A stretch of DNA of 47,402 bases, from the NCBI GenBank assembly GCA_009843635.1, contig VYDB01000082.1, positions 1 to 47,402 of the forward strand, given 5' to 3'. The first letter of the stretch is position 1, and each line of letters begins with the position of its first letter. A program made the position numbers and the translations under genes. The stretch comes from Gammaproteobacteria bacterium. GTDB taxonomy: Bacteria; Pseudomonadota; Gammaproteobacteria; Pseudomonadales; Azotimanducaceae. Positions 1 through 9,220 of the stretch are shown in pieces. The notes beneath the pieces are model-generated. The model searched no databases. It was given only the letters and a program-made list of their open reading frames with translations, and was not told the DNA's origin.

Positions 1-232
1 GCGCTGGCAGTGCGTTCTGGGGCCGTGGGGGTGCTGGGGCGGGCGGGGGGATGGGGAGTCGTGCCGCGACATAGCCACCGAGAGCAGCGATCAGGCAGTC
101 TTGAGCCTGCGCTATCGCTTCGTCCTCGGTCGCACCATCCGTCAATGCCTCTGGAATATCTGGAAAGGACACCAAGATCGTTCCATCCTCCTGCGGAGCC
201 AATTCCACCGGCCAAGCAACACTCTGTTTCAT
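1..232 (-). CDS. HicB-like antitoxin, 3' end cut by window edge
   Basis: Reading the minus strand from an ATG at 232 gives 77 codons that run off the window edge. The protein has the HicB-like antitoxin fold signature: a short strand-rich start, then FPDIPEALTDGATEDEA (residues 23-39), a helix with DCLIAAL, and the proline-rich LPIPPPAPAPP that follows this domain in many family members. HicB proteins neutralise the HicA mRNA interferase and usually repress their own operon through a C-terminal DNA-binding domain, which lies outside the window. AGGGGA lies a few bases before the ATG and supports this start. The gene upstream on the same strand is a GST, so a HicA partner is not in its usual position; it would have to lie beyond position 1 or be absent. 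Family assignment is good; toxin-antitoxin function is unproven. Confidence 0.75.
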   Translation of the reverse strand, partial: MKQSVAWPVELAPQEDGTILVSFPDIPEALTDGATEDEAIAQAQDCLIAALGGYVAARLPIPPPAPAPPRPQNALPA

Positions 233-277
233 TCTATCGTTCCCCTGACCAGATCATACCGCCAGCTACGAGAGTCA

Positions 278-892
278 TCATGCCGCCATCGCCGCCTGAT
301 AGCCCGACCGGCTCTCCAAGTCCGCCAGGTAGCGCCAGGCGGCGGGGGCGCTCGCTTCGGTCAGCAGCCCGAGCAGTTTGGCGACCATGAGGGTCCAGGC
401 CATGATGATGTCGGCGTTGGTGAATTCGTCGCCGAGCAGGTAGGCGTTGTCCGTCAGGTGGCGCTCGGTTGCGGCAAGGCAGGGTTCGGCGCGCAACCGG
501 GCGTCGGCCACCACGCCGGGGATGCGCTGTTCCGGCGGACGCAGGCGTTCGTGGTGCACCCAGTCGCCCAAGGGGCGGGCGAAACTGGACTCGGCGAACC
601 AGCACCATTGCTGGTAACGGGCCGCTTCGGCGGTGCCGGGCGGGGGCTGCAGGCGACCTTCGCCGTAGCGGTCGAGCAGGTATTGGTTGATGGCGCAGGA
701 TTCGAAGATGGTGACCTCGCCGTCGGTCATCACCGGCACCTTGCCTTGGGGGTGCTTGGCGCGCCACTCCGGGCTTTGCCGGTAGGCGGGGGAGAAGTCG
801 ATGGCGACCGCCTCGTAGGGCAGGCCGAGCTCTTCGCACAGCCAGATGTTGCGCACCGAACGGGTGCTCTTGGCGTGATAAATGCGGATCAT
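278..892 (-). CDS. Glutathione S-transferase family protein
   Basis: A 204-residue protein with a thioredoxin-like N-terminal domain (MIRIYHAKSTRSVRNIWLCE) and the glutathione-site segment GKVPVMTDGEVTIFES, where the VP cis-proline and the E-S pair bind the glutathione peptide. The all-helical C-terminal domain ends with LLGDEFTNADIIMAW, the usual N-capping box region of GSTs. It probably conjugates glutathione to electrophiles or reduces peroxides in the cytoplasm; the substrate cannot be read from sequence. The ATG at 892 is chosen because homology begins there. The open frame continues upstream for another 300 codons, but that part is antisense to malate synthase. It diverges from glcB across an 81-base spacer. 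Confidence 0.9.
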   Translation of the reverse strand: MIRIYHAKSTRSVRNIWLCEELGLPYEAVAIDFSPAYRQSPEWRAKHPQGKVPVMTDGEVTIFESCAINQYLLDRYGEGRLQPPPGTAEAARYQQWCWFAESSFARPLGDWVHHERLRPPEQRIPGVVADARLRAEPCLAATERHLTDNAYLLGDEFTNADIIMAWTLMVAKLLGLLTEASAPAAWRYLADLESRSGYQAAMAA

Positions 893-973
893 GGCGATTG
901 TTCCCAAGGCATTTCCAAATCCCGCCGCTATACTAGCTCGCTTTTCCCTTAGGCGGGCAATCAAGGAGGATCG
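893..973. promoter_or_regulatory. Divergent spacer between GST gene and glcB
   Basis: This 81-base spacer separates the two start codons and must hold or border both promoters. A plus-strand -10-like hexamer TATACT lies at 929-934, but I see no matching -35 at the right distance. AAGGAGG just before position 974 is a strong ribosome binding site for glcB. No inverted repeat large enough to suggest an operator was noticed. Confidence 0.4.
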
Positions 974-3163
974 ATGACGGCAAGGGTGGCTCGCGGTGGC
1001 TTGCAGGTGGCCGCGGAACTGGACGAGTTGGTGAACGAACGCATGCTGCCTGGCACGGGCGTGGATGGCGATGCCTTTTGGGCGGGCTTTCAGGCCGCTC
1101 TCGATGAGTTGGGGCCGCTGAATCGGTCGCTCCTGGCGAAGCGGGAGGCCTTGCAGGAGAAGATCGACGCTTGGCATCTGGCCCGCAAGGGCCAGCCGCT
1201 CGATGCGCAGGCATACCGGGCTTTCCTTGAGGAAATTGGCTATCTCGTCCCCCAGCCGGGCGAGTTCACCATCGCCACGGACAACGTCGATCCGGAAATC
1301 GCCGTTCTGGCCGGGCCGCAATTGGTGGTGCCGGTGATGAACGCCCGCTATGCGTTGAACGCGGCCAACGCCCGCTGGGGCAGCCTCTACGACGCCCTGT
1401 ACGGCACCGACGTGCTGCCGGAGACGCCGGGCCGCGAAAAGGGCAGCAGCTACAACCCAGCGCGGGGCGAATTGGTCATCGAGCGGGCCGCCGAGTTTCT
1501 CGACGACACCGTGCCCCTGGCGGGCGCCAGCCACAAGGATGTGCGCCTGTACGGCATCGGCCAGGGCGAAGGCGGCAATGGCCTGCGCGCGGTGTTGGCG
1601 GACGGCGGCAACACTGGCCTGGCCGACCCCAGCCAGTTTCAGGGGCACGTGGGGGAAGATGAGCTGAGCGTCATCCTGCTGCGCCACCACGGCCTGCACA
1701 TCGAGATTCAGATCGACCGCAGCCACGATGTGGGCGCCGCCCATCCAGCGGGCGTCAAGGACGTGGTGCTCGAGTCGGCGGTCACCACCATTCAAGACTG
1801 CGAAGACTCGGTGGCGGCGGTGGACGCGGAGGATAAGTGCCTAGTTTACGGTAATTGGCTGGGCCTGATGAAGGGCGATCTCGAGGAGCGCCTGGAAAAA
1901 GGCGGGCGCAGCATCGTGCGGCGGCTGAACCCGGATCGTGCCTACACGGGCAGCGACGGCGAACCCCTGACGCTGCCGGGGCGCAGCCTCATGCTGGTGC
2001 GCAACGTCGGCCATCTGATGACCTCCGATGCAGTGCTCGACAGCGCCGGCAGCGAGGTGCCGGAAGGCTTCCTGGACGCTTTCCTGACGGCCTTGGCGGC
2101 GGTCCACGACCTGCAAGGCGGTGGGCCGGTGCGCAACTCCCGCACGGGCAGCGTTTACATCGTCAAGCCGAAGATGCACGGGCCGGAGGAGGTGGCGCTC
2201 ACGGCCTCGCTGTTCAGCCGGGTTGAGAGCACTTTGGGGCTGAAGGCGAACACATTGAAAATCGGCGTCATGGACGAGGAGCGGCGCACCACGGTGAATT
2301 TGGCCGCCTGCGTCTTCGAGGCGCGCGAGCGCATCGTCTTCATCAACACCGGCTTCCTGGACCGCACCGGCGATGAAATCCACACCAGCATGCAGGCCGG
2401 CCCCTTCCTGCCCAAGGAGACCATCAAGGCGCAGCCCTGGATCGCCGCCTACGAGGACGCCAACGTCGATGTCGGCTTGGCCAGCGGCTTTCGCGGCCAT
2501 GCCCAGATCGGCAAGGGCATGTGGCCGAAGCCGGACGAGATGGCGGAAATGCTCACCGCCAAGATCGGCCATCCCAAGGCGGGCGCCAACACGGCTTGGG
2601 TGCCGTCGCCCACTGCGGCCACCCTGCACGCCATGCACTACCACCAGGTTGACGTGGGCCAGCGGCAGGCGGAGCTGGAGTCGCGCACGCCCGCTAGCCT
2701 CGATGACATCCTGCGCATCCCGCTGTTGGCGGGGGAGAACCTGTCCGCCGAGCAGGTGCAGGCGGAGCTCGACAACAATGCCCAGGGCATTCTCGGCTAC
2801 GTCGTGCGCTGGATCGATCAAGGCGTCGGCTGCTCCAAGGTGCCCGACATCAACGACGTGGGGTTGATGGAGGACCGGGCCACCTGCCGGATCTCCAGCC
2901 AGCACATGGCCAACTGGCTGCACCACGGCGTTTGCAGCGAAGCGCAGGTCCAGGAGACCTTCGAGCGCATGGCGGCGGTGGTCGATGCCCAGAATGCGGA
3001 CGACCCCGCCTATCGCAACATGGCGCCGAACTTTGCGGACAGCATCGCCTTTCAAGCGGCGAAGGACTTAGTGTTCAAGGGGCTGGTCCAGCCGAGCGGC
3101 TACACCGAGCCGATCCTGCACGCCCGGCGGCGGGAGGCCAAGGCCCAGACGAGCCATGATTAA
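974..3163 (+). CDS. glcB: Malate synthase G
   Basis: Condenses glyoxylate with acetyl-CoA to give malate in the cytoplasm, the second step of the glyoxylate route and the entry point for glycolate carbon. The 729-residue length fits the monomeric G isoform (about 720 residues) rather than the shorter A isoform. Recognisable family stretches include an N-terminal clasp, the [19 protein letters not shown] segment, the [11 protein letters not shown] region and the C-terminal domain with [27 protein letters not shown] at the ideal distance fixes the ATG at 974. The stop overlaps the start of the EthD gene by 8 bases, so the two are probably translationally coupled. No isocitrate lyase or glycolate oxidase gene is in the window. 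Confidence 0.97.
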   Translation: MTARVARGGLQVAAELDELVNERMLPGTGVDGDAFWAGFQAALDELGPLNRSLLAKREALQEKIDAWHLARKGQPLDAQAYRAFLEEIGYLVPQPGEFTIATDNVDPEIAVLAGPQLVVPVMNARYALNAANARWGSLYDALYGTDVLPETPGREKGSSYNPARGELVIERAAEFLDDTVPLAGASHKDVRLYGIGQGEGGNGLRAVLADGGNTGLADPSQFQGHVGEDELSVILLRHHGLHIEIQIDRSHDVGAAHPAGVKDVVLESAVTTIQDCEDSVAAVDAEDKCLVYGNWLGLMKGDLEERLEKGGRSIVRRLNPDRAYTGSDGEPLTLPGRSLMLVRNVGHLMTSDAVLDSAGSEVPEGFLDAFLTALAAVHDLQGGGPVRNSRTGSVYIVKPKMHGPEEVALTASLFSRVESTLGLKANTLKIGVMDEERRTTVNLAACVFEARERIVFINTGFLDRTGDEIHTSMQAGPFLPKETIKAQPWIAAYEDANVDVGLASGFRGHAQIGKGMWPKPDEMAEMLTAKIGHPKAGANTAWVPSPTAATLHAMHYHQVDVGQRQAELESRTPASLDDILRIPLLAGENLSAEQVQAELDNNAQGILGYVVRWIDQGVGCSKVPDINDVGLMEDRATCRISSQHMANWLHHGVCSEAQVQETFERMAAVVDAQNADDPAYRNMAPNFADSIAFQAAKDLVFKGLVQPSGYTEPILHARRREAKAQTSHD

Positions 3164-3815
3164 GCTCTACGTCTTTCTGACCGCAGCGCCGGGTACCGAC
3201 CCGTTCCGTCACCGGGGCGCAGCGGCGCTAGCCGAACTGCACCGGGTGGCGCCGACGGCGGTGGAGTACGTGCAGACCCGCGCCTCTAGCCGGCAGCTCA
3301 CCGATGAACCGCCTGCGTTTGCGGGTACGGCCGAATTTCGCTTCGACTACGCGGCGCCCGCCGTGGAGGCGGCGGTCGATGTGGCCAAGTTGGCGAGCCT
3401 CTGGGCGGATGGTGCCAGCGTTGCCAAGGTCGTGGCCGGCCACGAGCGCACCATCATGCGTATGCCCGGCCACGTTCATGGCCAAGGCGTCAAGGGCGTG
3501 TTCCCCTTTGACCGCAAGCCGGACCTGAGCATTGACTACTTTCAAGCCTACTGGTGGCGCACCCACGGCCCCATCGCCGCCCGTACGGAAGGCGCGCTCG
3601 CCTACTTCCAGTGCCACCCGCTGCGCCATCTCTATGAAGGCGGAACGCCCGGCTTCGACGGCGTCACCGAACTGCACTGGCCGGACTTCGCCACCGCCGA
3701 AGCCGCCATGGCGTCGCGCCAAATGCGCGAGGACCAGTCCCAGGATGCACAGAACTTTGCCGACACCGGCTCCGTGCAGTTGTTCATGGCCGAGGAGGAG
3801 ATGGTGCAACCATAA
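3156..3815 (+). CDS. EthD-domain protein (dimeric alpha/beta barrel)
   Basis: A 219-residue protein with the EthD/ferredoxin-like ABM fold. Its second half carries the typical signature of a polar [21 protein letters not shown] segment (around 122-142), followed by a hydrophobic strand and an acidic end. EthD proteins occur beside oxidoreductases in degradation operons, including ethyl tert-butyl ether catabolism, and mostly lack an assigned reaction. The N-terminal half looks like a weaker copy of the fold, so this may be a two-domain pseudo-dimer. The gene overlaps glcB by 8 bases, and the next gene's ATG directly abuts its TAA. No signal peptide is visible. Family call is fairly firm; function is unknown. 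Confidence 0.75.
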   Translation: MIKLYVFLTAAPGTDPFRHRGAAALAELHRVAPTAVEYVQTRASSRQLTDEPPAFAGTAEFRFDYAAPAVEAAVDVAKLASLWADGASVAKVVAGHERTIMRMPGHVHGQGVKGVFPFDRKPDLSIDYFQAYWWRTHGPIAARTEGALAYFQCHPLRHLYEGGTPGFDGVTELHWPDFATAEAAMASRQMREDQSQDAQNFADTGSVQLFMAEEEMVQP

Positions 3816-4790
3816 ATGAAGGTCGGTTTCATCGGCTTGGGGAATGTCGGTGCCAAGTTAGCCGGCAGTCTGCTGCGCAACGGATTTGACCTAACGGTCC
3901 GGGACATCGACAAGACGGCAGCCGCGCCGTTGCTGCAGTCCGGAGCTTCTTGGGATGAATCGGGAAGGCGGGTCGCGCAGGGCAGCGACGTGATCGTCAC
4001 CTGTCTGCCGTCCCCGGAGGTCTCGGCGCAGGTTCTCGAAGAGCCCGACGGCGTCCTCTCGGGAATCTCCGAGGGCAAGATCTGGCTCGAGGCGTCCACC
4101 ACCTCGGCCGATGAAGTGAAGCGCCTCGGCGCGTTGGTGGCGGCCAAGGGTGGGATGGCCTTGGATACGCCCGTATCCGGAGGCTGCCACCGGGCGGCTA
4201 CCGGCAACATTTCGGTTTTTGCCGGCGGCGAGCGCGGCGCCTTCGAGCAAGTGCTGCCCGTGCTGACGGCCATGGGGCGACAGGTCGTTCACACGGGTGC
4301 GCTCGGCACGGCGTCGGTGCTCAAGGTCATCACCAACTACCTCGCCGGCGTGCATCTGCTGTCCACTGGCGAAGCGTTCATGGTCGCCAAGCAAGCGGGC
4401 ATCGACTTAGGTGTCGCCTACGAAGCAATTCGTGTGAGTTCCGGTAACTCCTTCGTGCACGAAACCGAAGGGCAACTGATTCTCAACGGCAGCTACAACG
4501 TCAACTTCACTATGGATCACGAAGTCAAGGACTTGAGCCTGTTCGACGAACTGGGCAGGTCGTTAGGCGTACCCTTGGAACTGTCCCCGGTTTGCGTCGC
4601 CATGGTGCGCGATGCGCTGCGCCGCTACGGGCCGCGGGCATGGTCCACGCAGGCGGTGAAGCGGCTTGAGGACGATTGCGGCGTCAGCCTTCGGGCGCCG
4701 GGCTTCCCCGCGACCTTGACCGATGATGAACCCGAAGCACTGGGTGCGGAAGTGGTGGCGCGGCAACGCACCGGGTCAACGCATTTGTGA
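3816..4790 (+). CDS. NAD(P)-dependent beta-hydroxyacid dehydrogenase family protein
   Basis: A 324-residue member of the 3-hydroxyisobutyrate/tartronate semialdehyde reductase family. The Rossmann motif is GLGNVG (8-13) and strand 2 ends in Asp30, which favours NAD over NADP. The substrate loop DTPVSGGCHRAATGN and the catalytic lysine K170 in LKVITN (169-174) are present. The family oxidises or reduces short 2- or 3-hydroxyacids. The link to malate synthase makes a glyoxylate-related substrate such as tartronate semialdehyde possible, but the loop differs from typical GlxR/GarR sequences, so the substrate stays open. The ATG directly follows the EthD stop codon. Codon use looks somewhat less GC-biased than in neighbours. 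Confidence 0.88.
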   Translation: MKVGFIGLGNVGAKLAGSLLRNGFDLTVRDIDKTAAAPLLQSGASWDESGRRVAQGSDVIVTCLPSPEVSAQVLEEPDGVLSGISEGKIWLEASTTSADEVKRLGALVAAKGGMALDTPVSGGCHRAATGNISVFAGGERGAFEQVLPVLTAMGRQVVHTGALGTASVLKVITNYLAGVHLLSTGEAFMVAKQAGIDLGVAYEAIRVSSGNSFVHETEGQLILNGSYNVNFTMDHEVKDLSLFDELGRSLGVPLELSPVCVAMVRDALRRYGPRAWSTQAVKRLEDDCGVSLRAPGFPATLTDDEPEALGAEVVARQRTGSTHL

Positions 4791-4848
4791 GGCCGCGCTT
4801 AGCGCTGCCCGTCATCTTCGGGCAGTCGCTGCTAAACGCCCCTCACAA
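4785..4848. terminator. Nested palindrome between convergent genes, probable bidirectional terminator
   Basis: An inner perfect 7-base stem CTGCCCG (4805-4811) / CGGGCAG (4819-4825) with a 7-base loop is extended by AGCG/CGCT across one bulged T. An outer perfect 8-base stem TTGTGAGG (4785-4792) / CCTCACAA (4841-4848) encloses it. Both stop codons lie in the outer arms, because both genes end in TTG TGA. There is no long U-run, so efficiency as an intrinsic terminator is uncertain. Confidence 0.6.
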
Positions 4849-7398
4849 TGCCTTCAACTCAATCAGCAGCTCAAGCGCCTGCATCGGGGTGAGGTTGTCG
4901 GGGTCGATGGACGCCAAGCGGGTCCGCAGAGGATCTTCGGGCGCCTCCTCCACAGGGGGCCGAACGAACAGGTCGCCTTGATCGGCGTTGGCGGCCGGTT
5001 GGGATTCCAGTTCCCGTAGCCGGGCTCGGGCCTTGTTGAGCACCGCGGCGGGCACGCCGGCCAGCCGGGCTACCTGGATGCCGTAGCTTTGGTTGGCGGG
5101 CCCAGGCTGGACTTCGTGCAGGAAGACCACCTGGTCCTTGTACTCGGCGGCGGTGAGATGCACGTTGGCGGTGGCGGGCAGGCTTGCGGCCAAGCCGGTC
5201 AGCTCGAAGTAGTGGGTGGCGAACAGCGTGAAGGCGCGGCGCGATTCGGCGAGGTGCTGGGCGGTGGCGGAGGCCAGCGCCAAGCCGTCGTAGGTGCTGG
5301 TGCCGCGCCCGATTTCATCGAGCAGGACTAGGCTCCGGTCGGTGGCGCTGTGCAGGATGTTGGCCGTCTCGGTCATCTCCACCATGAAGGTGGAGCGTCC
5401 GCCGCTGAGATCGTCGGCAGCGCCGATGCGGGTGAAGATTCGATCCACGGGGCCGATGGTGGCCGCCGCCGCCGGCACGTAGCTGCCGGTGCAGGCGAGC
5501 AGCACGATGAGCGCGGTTTGGCGCATGTAGGTCGATTTGCCGCCCATGTTGGGGCCGGTGATGATGAGCATGCGCTGACGGTCGTTCAGGTCGAGATCGT
5601 TGGGCACGAAGGGCTCGCTCAGGGCCTCGCGCACCATCGGGTGCCAACCGCCGCTGATGGAGAAGCCGGGCTGGCTGGTGAAGCGGGGGGGCGCAAAGCC
5701 TAGGCGCTGCGCTCGTTCGGCGAAGGCGGCGAGCACGTCCAGCTCGGCCAGGGCCTCGGCGGCGCGGCGCAGGGGCGCGGCTTCGGCGGCGAGTTCGACG
5801 AGCAGGGCGTCGTAGAGCGACTTTTCCAGTTGCAGGGCACGGGCGCGGCTGGTCAAGGCCCGGTCCTCGAAGGACTTCAGAGTCGGGGTGATGTAGCGTT
5901 CAGCGTTCTTCAGCGTTTGGCGGCGAACGTAGTCGGCAGGAACCGCGCTGGCTGCGGCCTTGGACGTCTCGATGTAGTAGCCGTGCACCCGGTTGTAGCC
6001 CACCTTGAGGTTGGCGATGCCGGTGCGCTCGCGTTCGCCGGCCTCGAGTTCCCGAAGCCAGTCGGCGGCCCGCTCGGTGAGGCTGCGCAGTTCGTCGAGT
6101 TCCGCGTGGTAGCCGCTGGCGATCACGCCGCCGTCGCGGATCGTGGCGGGCGGCGACTCGACCACCGCCCGGTCGAGCAGGTCCCGGACGCTCGGGAAGT
6201 CCGGCATCCGCTGCGCCAGTTCCGCTAGATGGGGGGCGTCCAGGGATTCGATCACTGCCCTGATGCCGGGGATTTGGTGGAGGGCGGTGCGCAATCGCGA
6301 CAGGTCCCGGGGCGGTGCCGACTGCAGGGCGATGCGGGAGACGATGCGCTCCATGTCCCCGACTTCCTCAAGGCGCTTGCGCAGATCGTCTCGCTGGTCG
6401 GCCTCAAGCAGGGCGGTGACGGCGTTTTGACGCAGGCTGATGACCGCCTCGACGGTGGACGGCGCGTTCAGCCAGCGGCGCAGCAGGCGCGCCCCCATGG
6501 CGGTTCGCGTGCTGTTCATCAGCGCGAACAGGGTGCCGGATTCGCTGCCGTCCGTGCGCCTGTCAATCTCCAGGTTGCGACGGCTGTGGGGGTCGAGCTT
6601 GAGGAATTCGCCCTTGGCCACGGGCGTGATGCGATCGATGTAGGTCAAGCTCTGGCAGTGGGTGGCTTGGGCGTACTTCAAGACCGCGGCGGCGGCGCCG
6701 ATGGCCGGGTCGTCGGGTGCCAAGCCGAATCCGCGCAGGTCGGCGGTGCCCAAGTGCTCGCAGAGAAAGCGAAAGCCGAGGTCCGCATCGAAGCGCAGGC
6801 CGTCCAGCGCCTGTTGGGGCAGGTCGCTCAACGCCTCAAGCTCCGCTGGCGTAAGGATTTCCGCCGGTTCCAGCCGGGCGATCTCGGCCCGCAGATCGTC
6901 TTCGCCGTCGATGGTTTGGGTGGCCAGTTCGCCGCGGCCCAGGTTGAGGATGGCCATGCCGTAGCGCCTTGGCGCGCCCCGGCCCACGGGGGCCAGCCCC
7001 AGCAGCGTGCTGTCGCTGGCGTTTTCGAGCAGCGCCTCCTCGGTCACTGTGCCCGGCGTCACGATGCGCTGCACACGGCGCTCCACCGGCCCCTTGGTCG
7101 TTGCCGGGTCGCCGATTTGCTCGCAGATGGCGACCGAGACGCCTAGGCGCACCAGTTTGGCGAGATAGCTTTCGACGGCGTGAAAGGGCACGCCGCACAT
7201 GGGAATCGGCGCGCCGTTGGCGTGGCCGCGGCTGGTAAGGGTGATGTCGAGAAGCTGCGCCGCCCGCTTGGCGTCATCATAGAAGAGTTCGTAGAAGTCG
7301 CCCATGCGGTAGAACAGCAGGTGTTCGGCGTGTTCGGCCTTGATGCTGAGGTACTGCTGCATCATGGGCGTGTGGCGGGGGCGGTCCATGAGCGCCAT
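4843..7398 (-). CDS. mutS: DNA mismatch repair protein MutS
   Basis: Recognises base mismatches and small loops and recruits MutL. The protein is about 851 residues, close to the 853 of E. coli MutS. The mismatch-reading Phe-Tyr-Glu motif lies in [12 protein letters not shown] near residue 35. The Walker A motif is [13 protein letters not shown], followed by the [16 protein letters not shown] Walker B/ABC signature and the ATHYFELT switch. The short C-terminal end LIELKAL matches the dimerisation and tetramerisation tail region. A GTG at 7404 would add two residues and an ATG at 7389 would remove three; none of these has a strong ribosome site, so the start is approximate. It is transcribed away from recA. 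Confidence 0.97.
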   Translation of the reverse strand: MALMDRPRHTPMMQQYLSIKAEHAEHLLFYRMGDFYELFYDDAKRAAQLLDITLTSRGHANGAPIPMCGVPFHAVESYLAKLVRLGVSVAICEQIGDPATTKGPVERRVQRIVTPGTVTEEALLENASDSTLLGLAPVGRGAPRRYGMAILNLGRGELATQTIDGEDDLRAEIARLEPAEILTPAELEALSDLPQQALDGLRFDADLGFRFLCEHLGTADLRGFGLAPDDPAIGAAAAVLKYAQATHCQSLTYIDRITPVAKGEFLKLDPHSRRNLEIDRRTDGSESGTLFALMNSTRTAMGARLLRRWLNAPSTVEAVISLRQNAVTALLEADQRDDLRKRLEEVGDMERIVSRIALQSAPPRDLSRLRTALHQIPGIRAVIESLDAPHLAELAQRMPDFPSVRDLLDRAVVESPPATIRDGGVIASGYHAELDELRSLTERAADWLRELEAGERERTGIANLKVGYNRVHGYYIETSKAAASAVPADYVRRQTLKNAERYITPTLKSFEDRALTSRARALQLEKSLYDALLVELAAEAAPLRRAAEALAELDVLAAFAERAQRLGFAPPRFTSQPGFSISGGWHPMVREALSEPFVPNDLDLNDRQRMLIITGPNMGGKSTYMRQTALIVLLACTGSYVPAAAATIGPVDRIFTRIGAADDLSGGRSTFMVEMTETANILHSATDRSLVLLDEIGRGTSTYDGLALASATAQHLAESRRAFTLFATHYFELTGLAASLPATANVHLTAAEYKDQVVFLHEVQPGPANQSYGIQVARLAGVPAAVLNKARARLRELESQPAANADQGDLFVRPPVEEAPEDPLRTRLASIDPDNLTPMQALELLIELKAL

Positions 7399-7404
7399 TT
7401 TCAC

Positions 7405-7581
7405 CCAAAGGGCGGATAGTGGCGAATCTTTGGAGCGAGTGGGTGAGCGCGATGGCTGTGCGACATTGGCTCCGGGGGCTGTAAGCGATCACCTATTTCG
7501 CCCGAACGCCGCTTTAGGTGTTGCCTTTGGCGCTTGCGGCATATACGGTCAAACCTTCATTTCAACGGCTTGGAAATCGCC
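7405..7581. promoter_or_regulatory. mutS/recA divergent spacer
   Basis: The largest intergenic region in the window, about 180 bases. A possible plus-strand promoter for recA is TTGCCT (7521-7526) with TATACG (7542-7547), but the 15-base spacing is short. CTGTAAGCGATCACCT at 7479-7494 matches the gammaproteobacterial LexA consensus CTGT-N8-ACAG in only six of the eight fixed bases. No full SOS box is visible. No obvious RNA gene or open frame with coding character lies here. Confidence 0.4.
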
Positions 7582-8661
7582 ATGGCGAAGGTAACTTCCG
7601 CGACCGCAGACGCGGCGCGCAGCGGCAATCGGGAACGGGCTTTAAGCGCCGCCCTCACGCAGATCGAGCGCCAGTTCGGCAAGGGCTCGATGATGCGGCT
7701 TGGCGACCGCGAGCGGGTCGCCATCCCCTCCATATCCACCGGTTCCTTGGGGCTGGACGTGGCCTTGGGCATCGGCGGGCTGCCCCGGGGCCGCGTGGTC
7801 GAGATCTACGGCCCGGAGTCGTCCGGCAAGACCACCCTAACCCTGCAGGTGATCGCCGAGGCCCAGAAGGCCGGTGGCGTGTGCGCCTTCATCGATGCGG
7901 AGCACGCCTTGGATCCCATCTACGCGGAGTCCCTGGGCGTGGATACGGAAGACCTGCTCGTCTCGCAGCCGGACACCGGCGAGCAGGCGCTGGAGATCGC
8001 CGACATGATCGTGCGCTCCGGGGCGGTGGACGTGGTGGTGGTGGATTCGGTGGCGGCGCTCACCCCCAAAGCCGAAATCGAAGGTGAGATGGGCGACTCC
8101 CACGTGGGCTTGCAGGCCCGCCTGATGAGCCAGGCCCTGCGCAAGATGACCGGCTCCATCAAGCACTCCAACACGCTAGTGATTTTCATCAACCAGATTC
8201 GCATGAAAATCGGCGTGATGTTCGGCTCGCCGGAGACCACCACCGGCGGCAACGCGCTGAAGTTCTACTCCTCTGTCCGCCTGGACATCCGCCGCATCGG
8301 CGCCGTCAAGGATGGTGATGAGGTCATCGGCAACGAAACCCGGGTCAAGGTGGTCAAGAACAAGGTGGCGCCGCCGTTCCGGCAAACCGAATTCCAGATT
8401 CTCTACGCCAAGGGCATCAACCGCATGGGCGAAATCCTGGAGCTCGGCGTGCAGCAGGGCATCATCGAAAAGTCCGGTGCCTGGTACGCCTACAACGCCG
8501 AGCGCATCGGCCAAGGCCGCAAGAACGCCGGTGATTTCCTGGAGGCCCATCCGGAGATCTGCGCGGAGTTGGAGGCTTCCATACGGCGCCAGTTGCTTCC
8601 GGAGCAGGGTGCTGACGAAGCCGCCAACGAAGCGGATGCCCTATCCGGCGCGGCCAACTGA
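7582..8661 (+). CDS. recA: Recombinase RecA
   Basis: Forms the ATP-dependent filament on single-stranded DNA that drives strand exchange and LexA cleavage. The 359 residues from the ATG at 7582 carry Walker A GPESSGKT (77-84), the [10 protein letters not shown] segment, the [18 protein letters not shown] Walker B/L1 region, and [17 protein letters not shown] after the L2 loop. The acidic C-terminal tail is retained. An in-frame start 16 codons upstream is possible, but homology starts at MAKV. The weak GGAAA at about 7570 is the only ribosome site seen. recX follows 22 bases downstream, as in many gammaproteobacteria. Confidence 0.98.
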   Translation: MAKVTSATADAARSGNRERALSAALTQIERQFGKGSMMRLGDRERVAIPSISTGSLGLDVALGIGGLPRGRVVEIYGPESSGKTTLTLQVIAEAQKAGGVCAFIDAEHALDPIYAESLGVDTEDLLVSQPDTGEQALEIADMIVRSGAVDVVVVDSVAALTPKAEIEGEMGDSHVGLQARLMSQALRKMTGSIKHSNTLVIFINQIRMKIGVMFGSPETTTGGNALKFYSSVRLDIRRIGAVKDGDEVIGNETRVKVVKNKVAPPFRQTEFQILYAKGINRMGEILELGVQQGIIEKSGAWYAYNAERIGQGRKNAGDFLEAHPEICAELEASIRRQLLPEQGADEAANEADALSGAAN

Positions 8662-8683
8662 AGGGGCGGCGTCAAAGCAAGTC

Positions 8684-9169
8684 ATGGCCGGTGCCGAGGC
8701 CGGAGAGCATGATCGGGCGCAAGGTTTGGCCCTGCGCCTGCTGGGGCAGCGTGAGCATGGCCGCGCCGAACTGCAGGCCAAGCTAACCGCCAAGGGGTGC
8801 CCTGCGGCGGTGGCCGCCGAAGTGCTCGAGGCCTTGCAGGAGAACGGTGCCCAAAGCGATGAGCGCTTTGCCGCCGCGCTCGCTCGCCGCCGTGTCGAGC
8901 GGGGATATGGGCCCTTGTACATTCGTGCGGAGCTCAAGGACCGCCAAGTGGACGAAGGCTTGGCGGAAGACGCGTTGAACCAGCCGCCCGCCTACTGGTC
9001 GGAAGTGGCGACCCGAGCCTTGGCCAAGAAGTTTCCCAACCGCGATGACAGCGGCACCGGCACCCCTGCCAAGGGTGCCAGCTACGCCGCCCAAGCCCGC
9101 TTTCTCTCCCGCCGCGGGTTCCCTTCCGAACTGATCTACCGCCTGCTTGAATCAAGGGATCCGCTTTAG
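8684..9169 (+). CDS. recX: Regulatory protein RecX
   Basis: A 161-residue protein built of the three-helix RecX repeats: ALRLLGQREHGRAELQAKL, then the middle repeat FAAALARRRVERGYGPLYIRAEL written here in part, then ARFLSRRGFPSELIYRLL at the end. RecX binds the RecA filament and limits its extension and ATPase activity. The frame is open far upstream inside recA, but family homology and gene order place the start at the ATG at 8684. The TAG stop overlaps the presumed -35 of the alaS promoter. Position directly after recA supports the assignment. Confidence 0.92.
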   Translation: MAGAEAGEHDRAQGLALRLLGQREHGRAELQAKLTAKGCPAAVAAEVLEALQENGAQSDERFAAALARRRVERGYGPLYIRAELKDRQVDEGLAEDALNQPPAYWSEVATRALAKKFPNRDDSGTGTPAKGASYAAQARFLSRRGFPSELIYRLLESRDPL

Positions 9170-9193
9170 GGGCACTGCTTCCGGAGCTATACT
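9165..9193 (+). promoter_or_regulatory. Candidate sigma-70 promoter of alaS
   Basis: TTTAGG (9165-9170) and TATACT (9188-9193) are separated by 17 bases. A GC-rich discriminator follows, and the alaS ATG lies 28 bases downstream. The -35 overlaps the recX stop codon. The -10 is good and the -35 is weak. Confidence 0.45.
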
Positions 9194-9220
9194 TGCCGCC
9201 TTTTCCGCAGGCGAGTTCCC

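Noticed and set aside
929-934. Shared GCTATACT element before glcB (929-934) and alaS (9188-9193) as a regulon motif
   Set aside because: Both are better read as ordinary -10 hexamers followed by GC-rich discriminators; two cases are too few.
278-1795. 505-codon minus-strand frame extending the GST far upstream
   Set aside because: The part above 892 is antisense to glcB and has no family resemblance; only the last 204 residues are GST.
1841-3055. 404-codon minus-strand open frame
   Set aside because: Antisense shadow of glcB caused by high GC; composition shows no family signature.
5830-7146. Plus-strand open frames of 132 to 305 codons
   Set aside because: Antisense to mutS, whose motifs are unambiguous.
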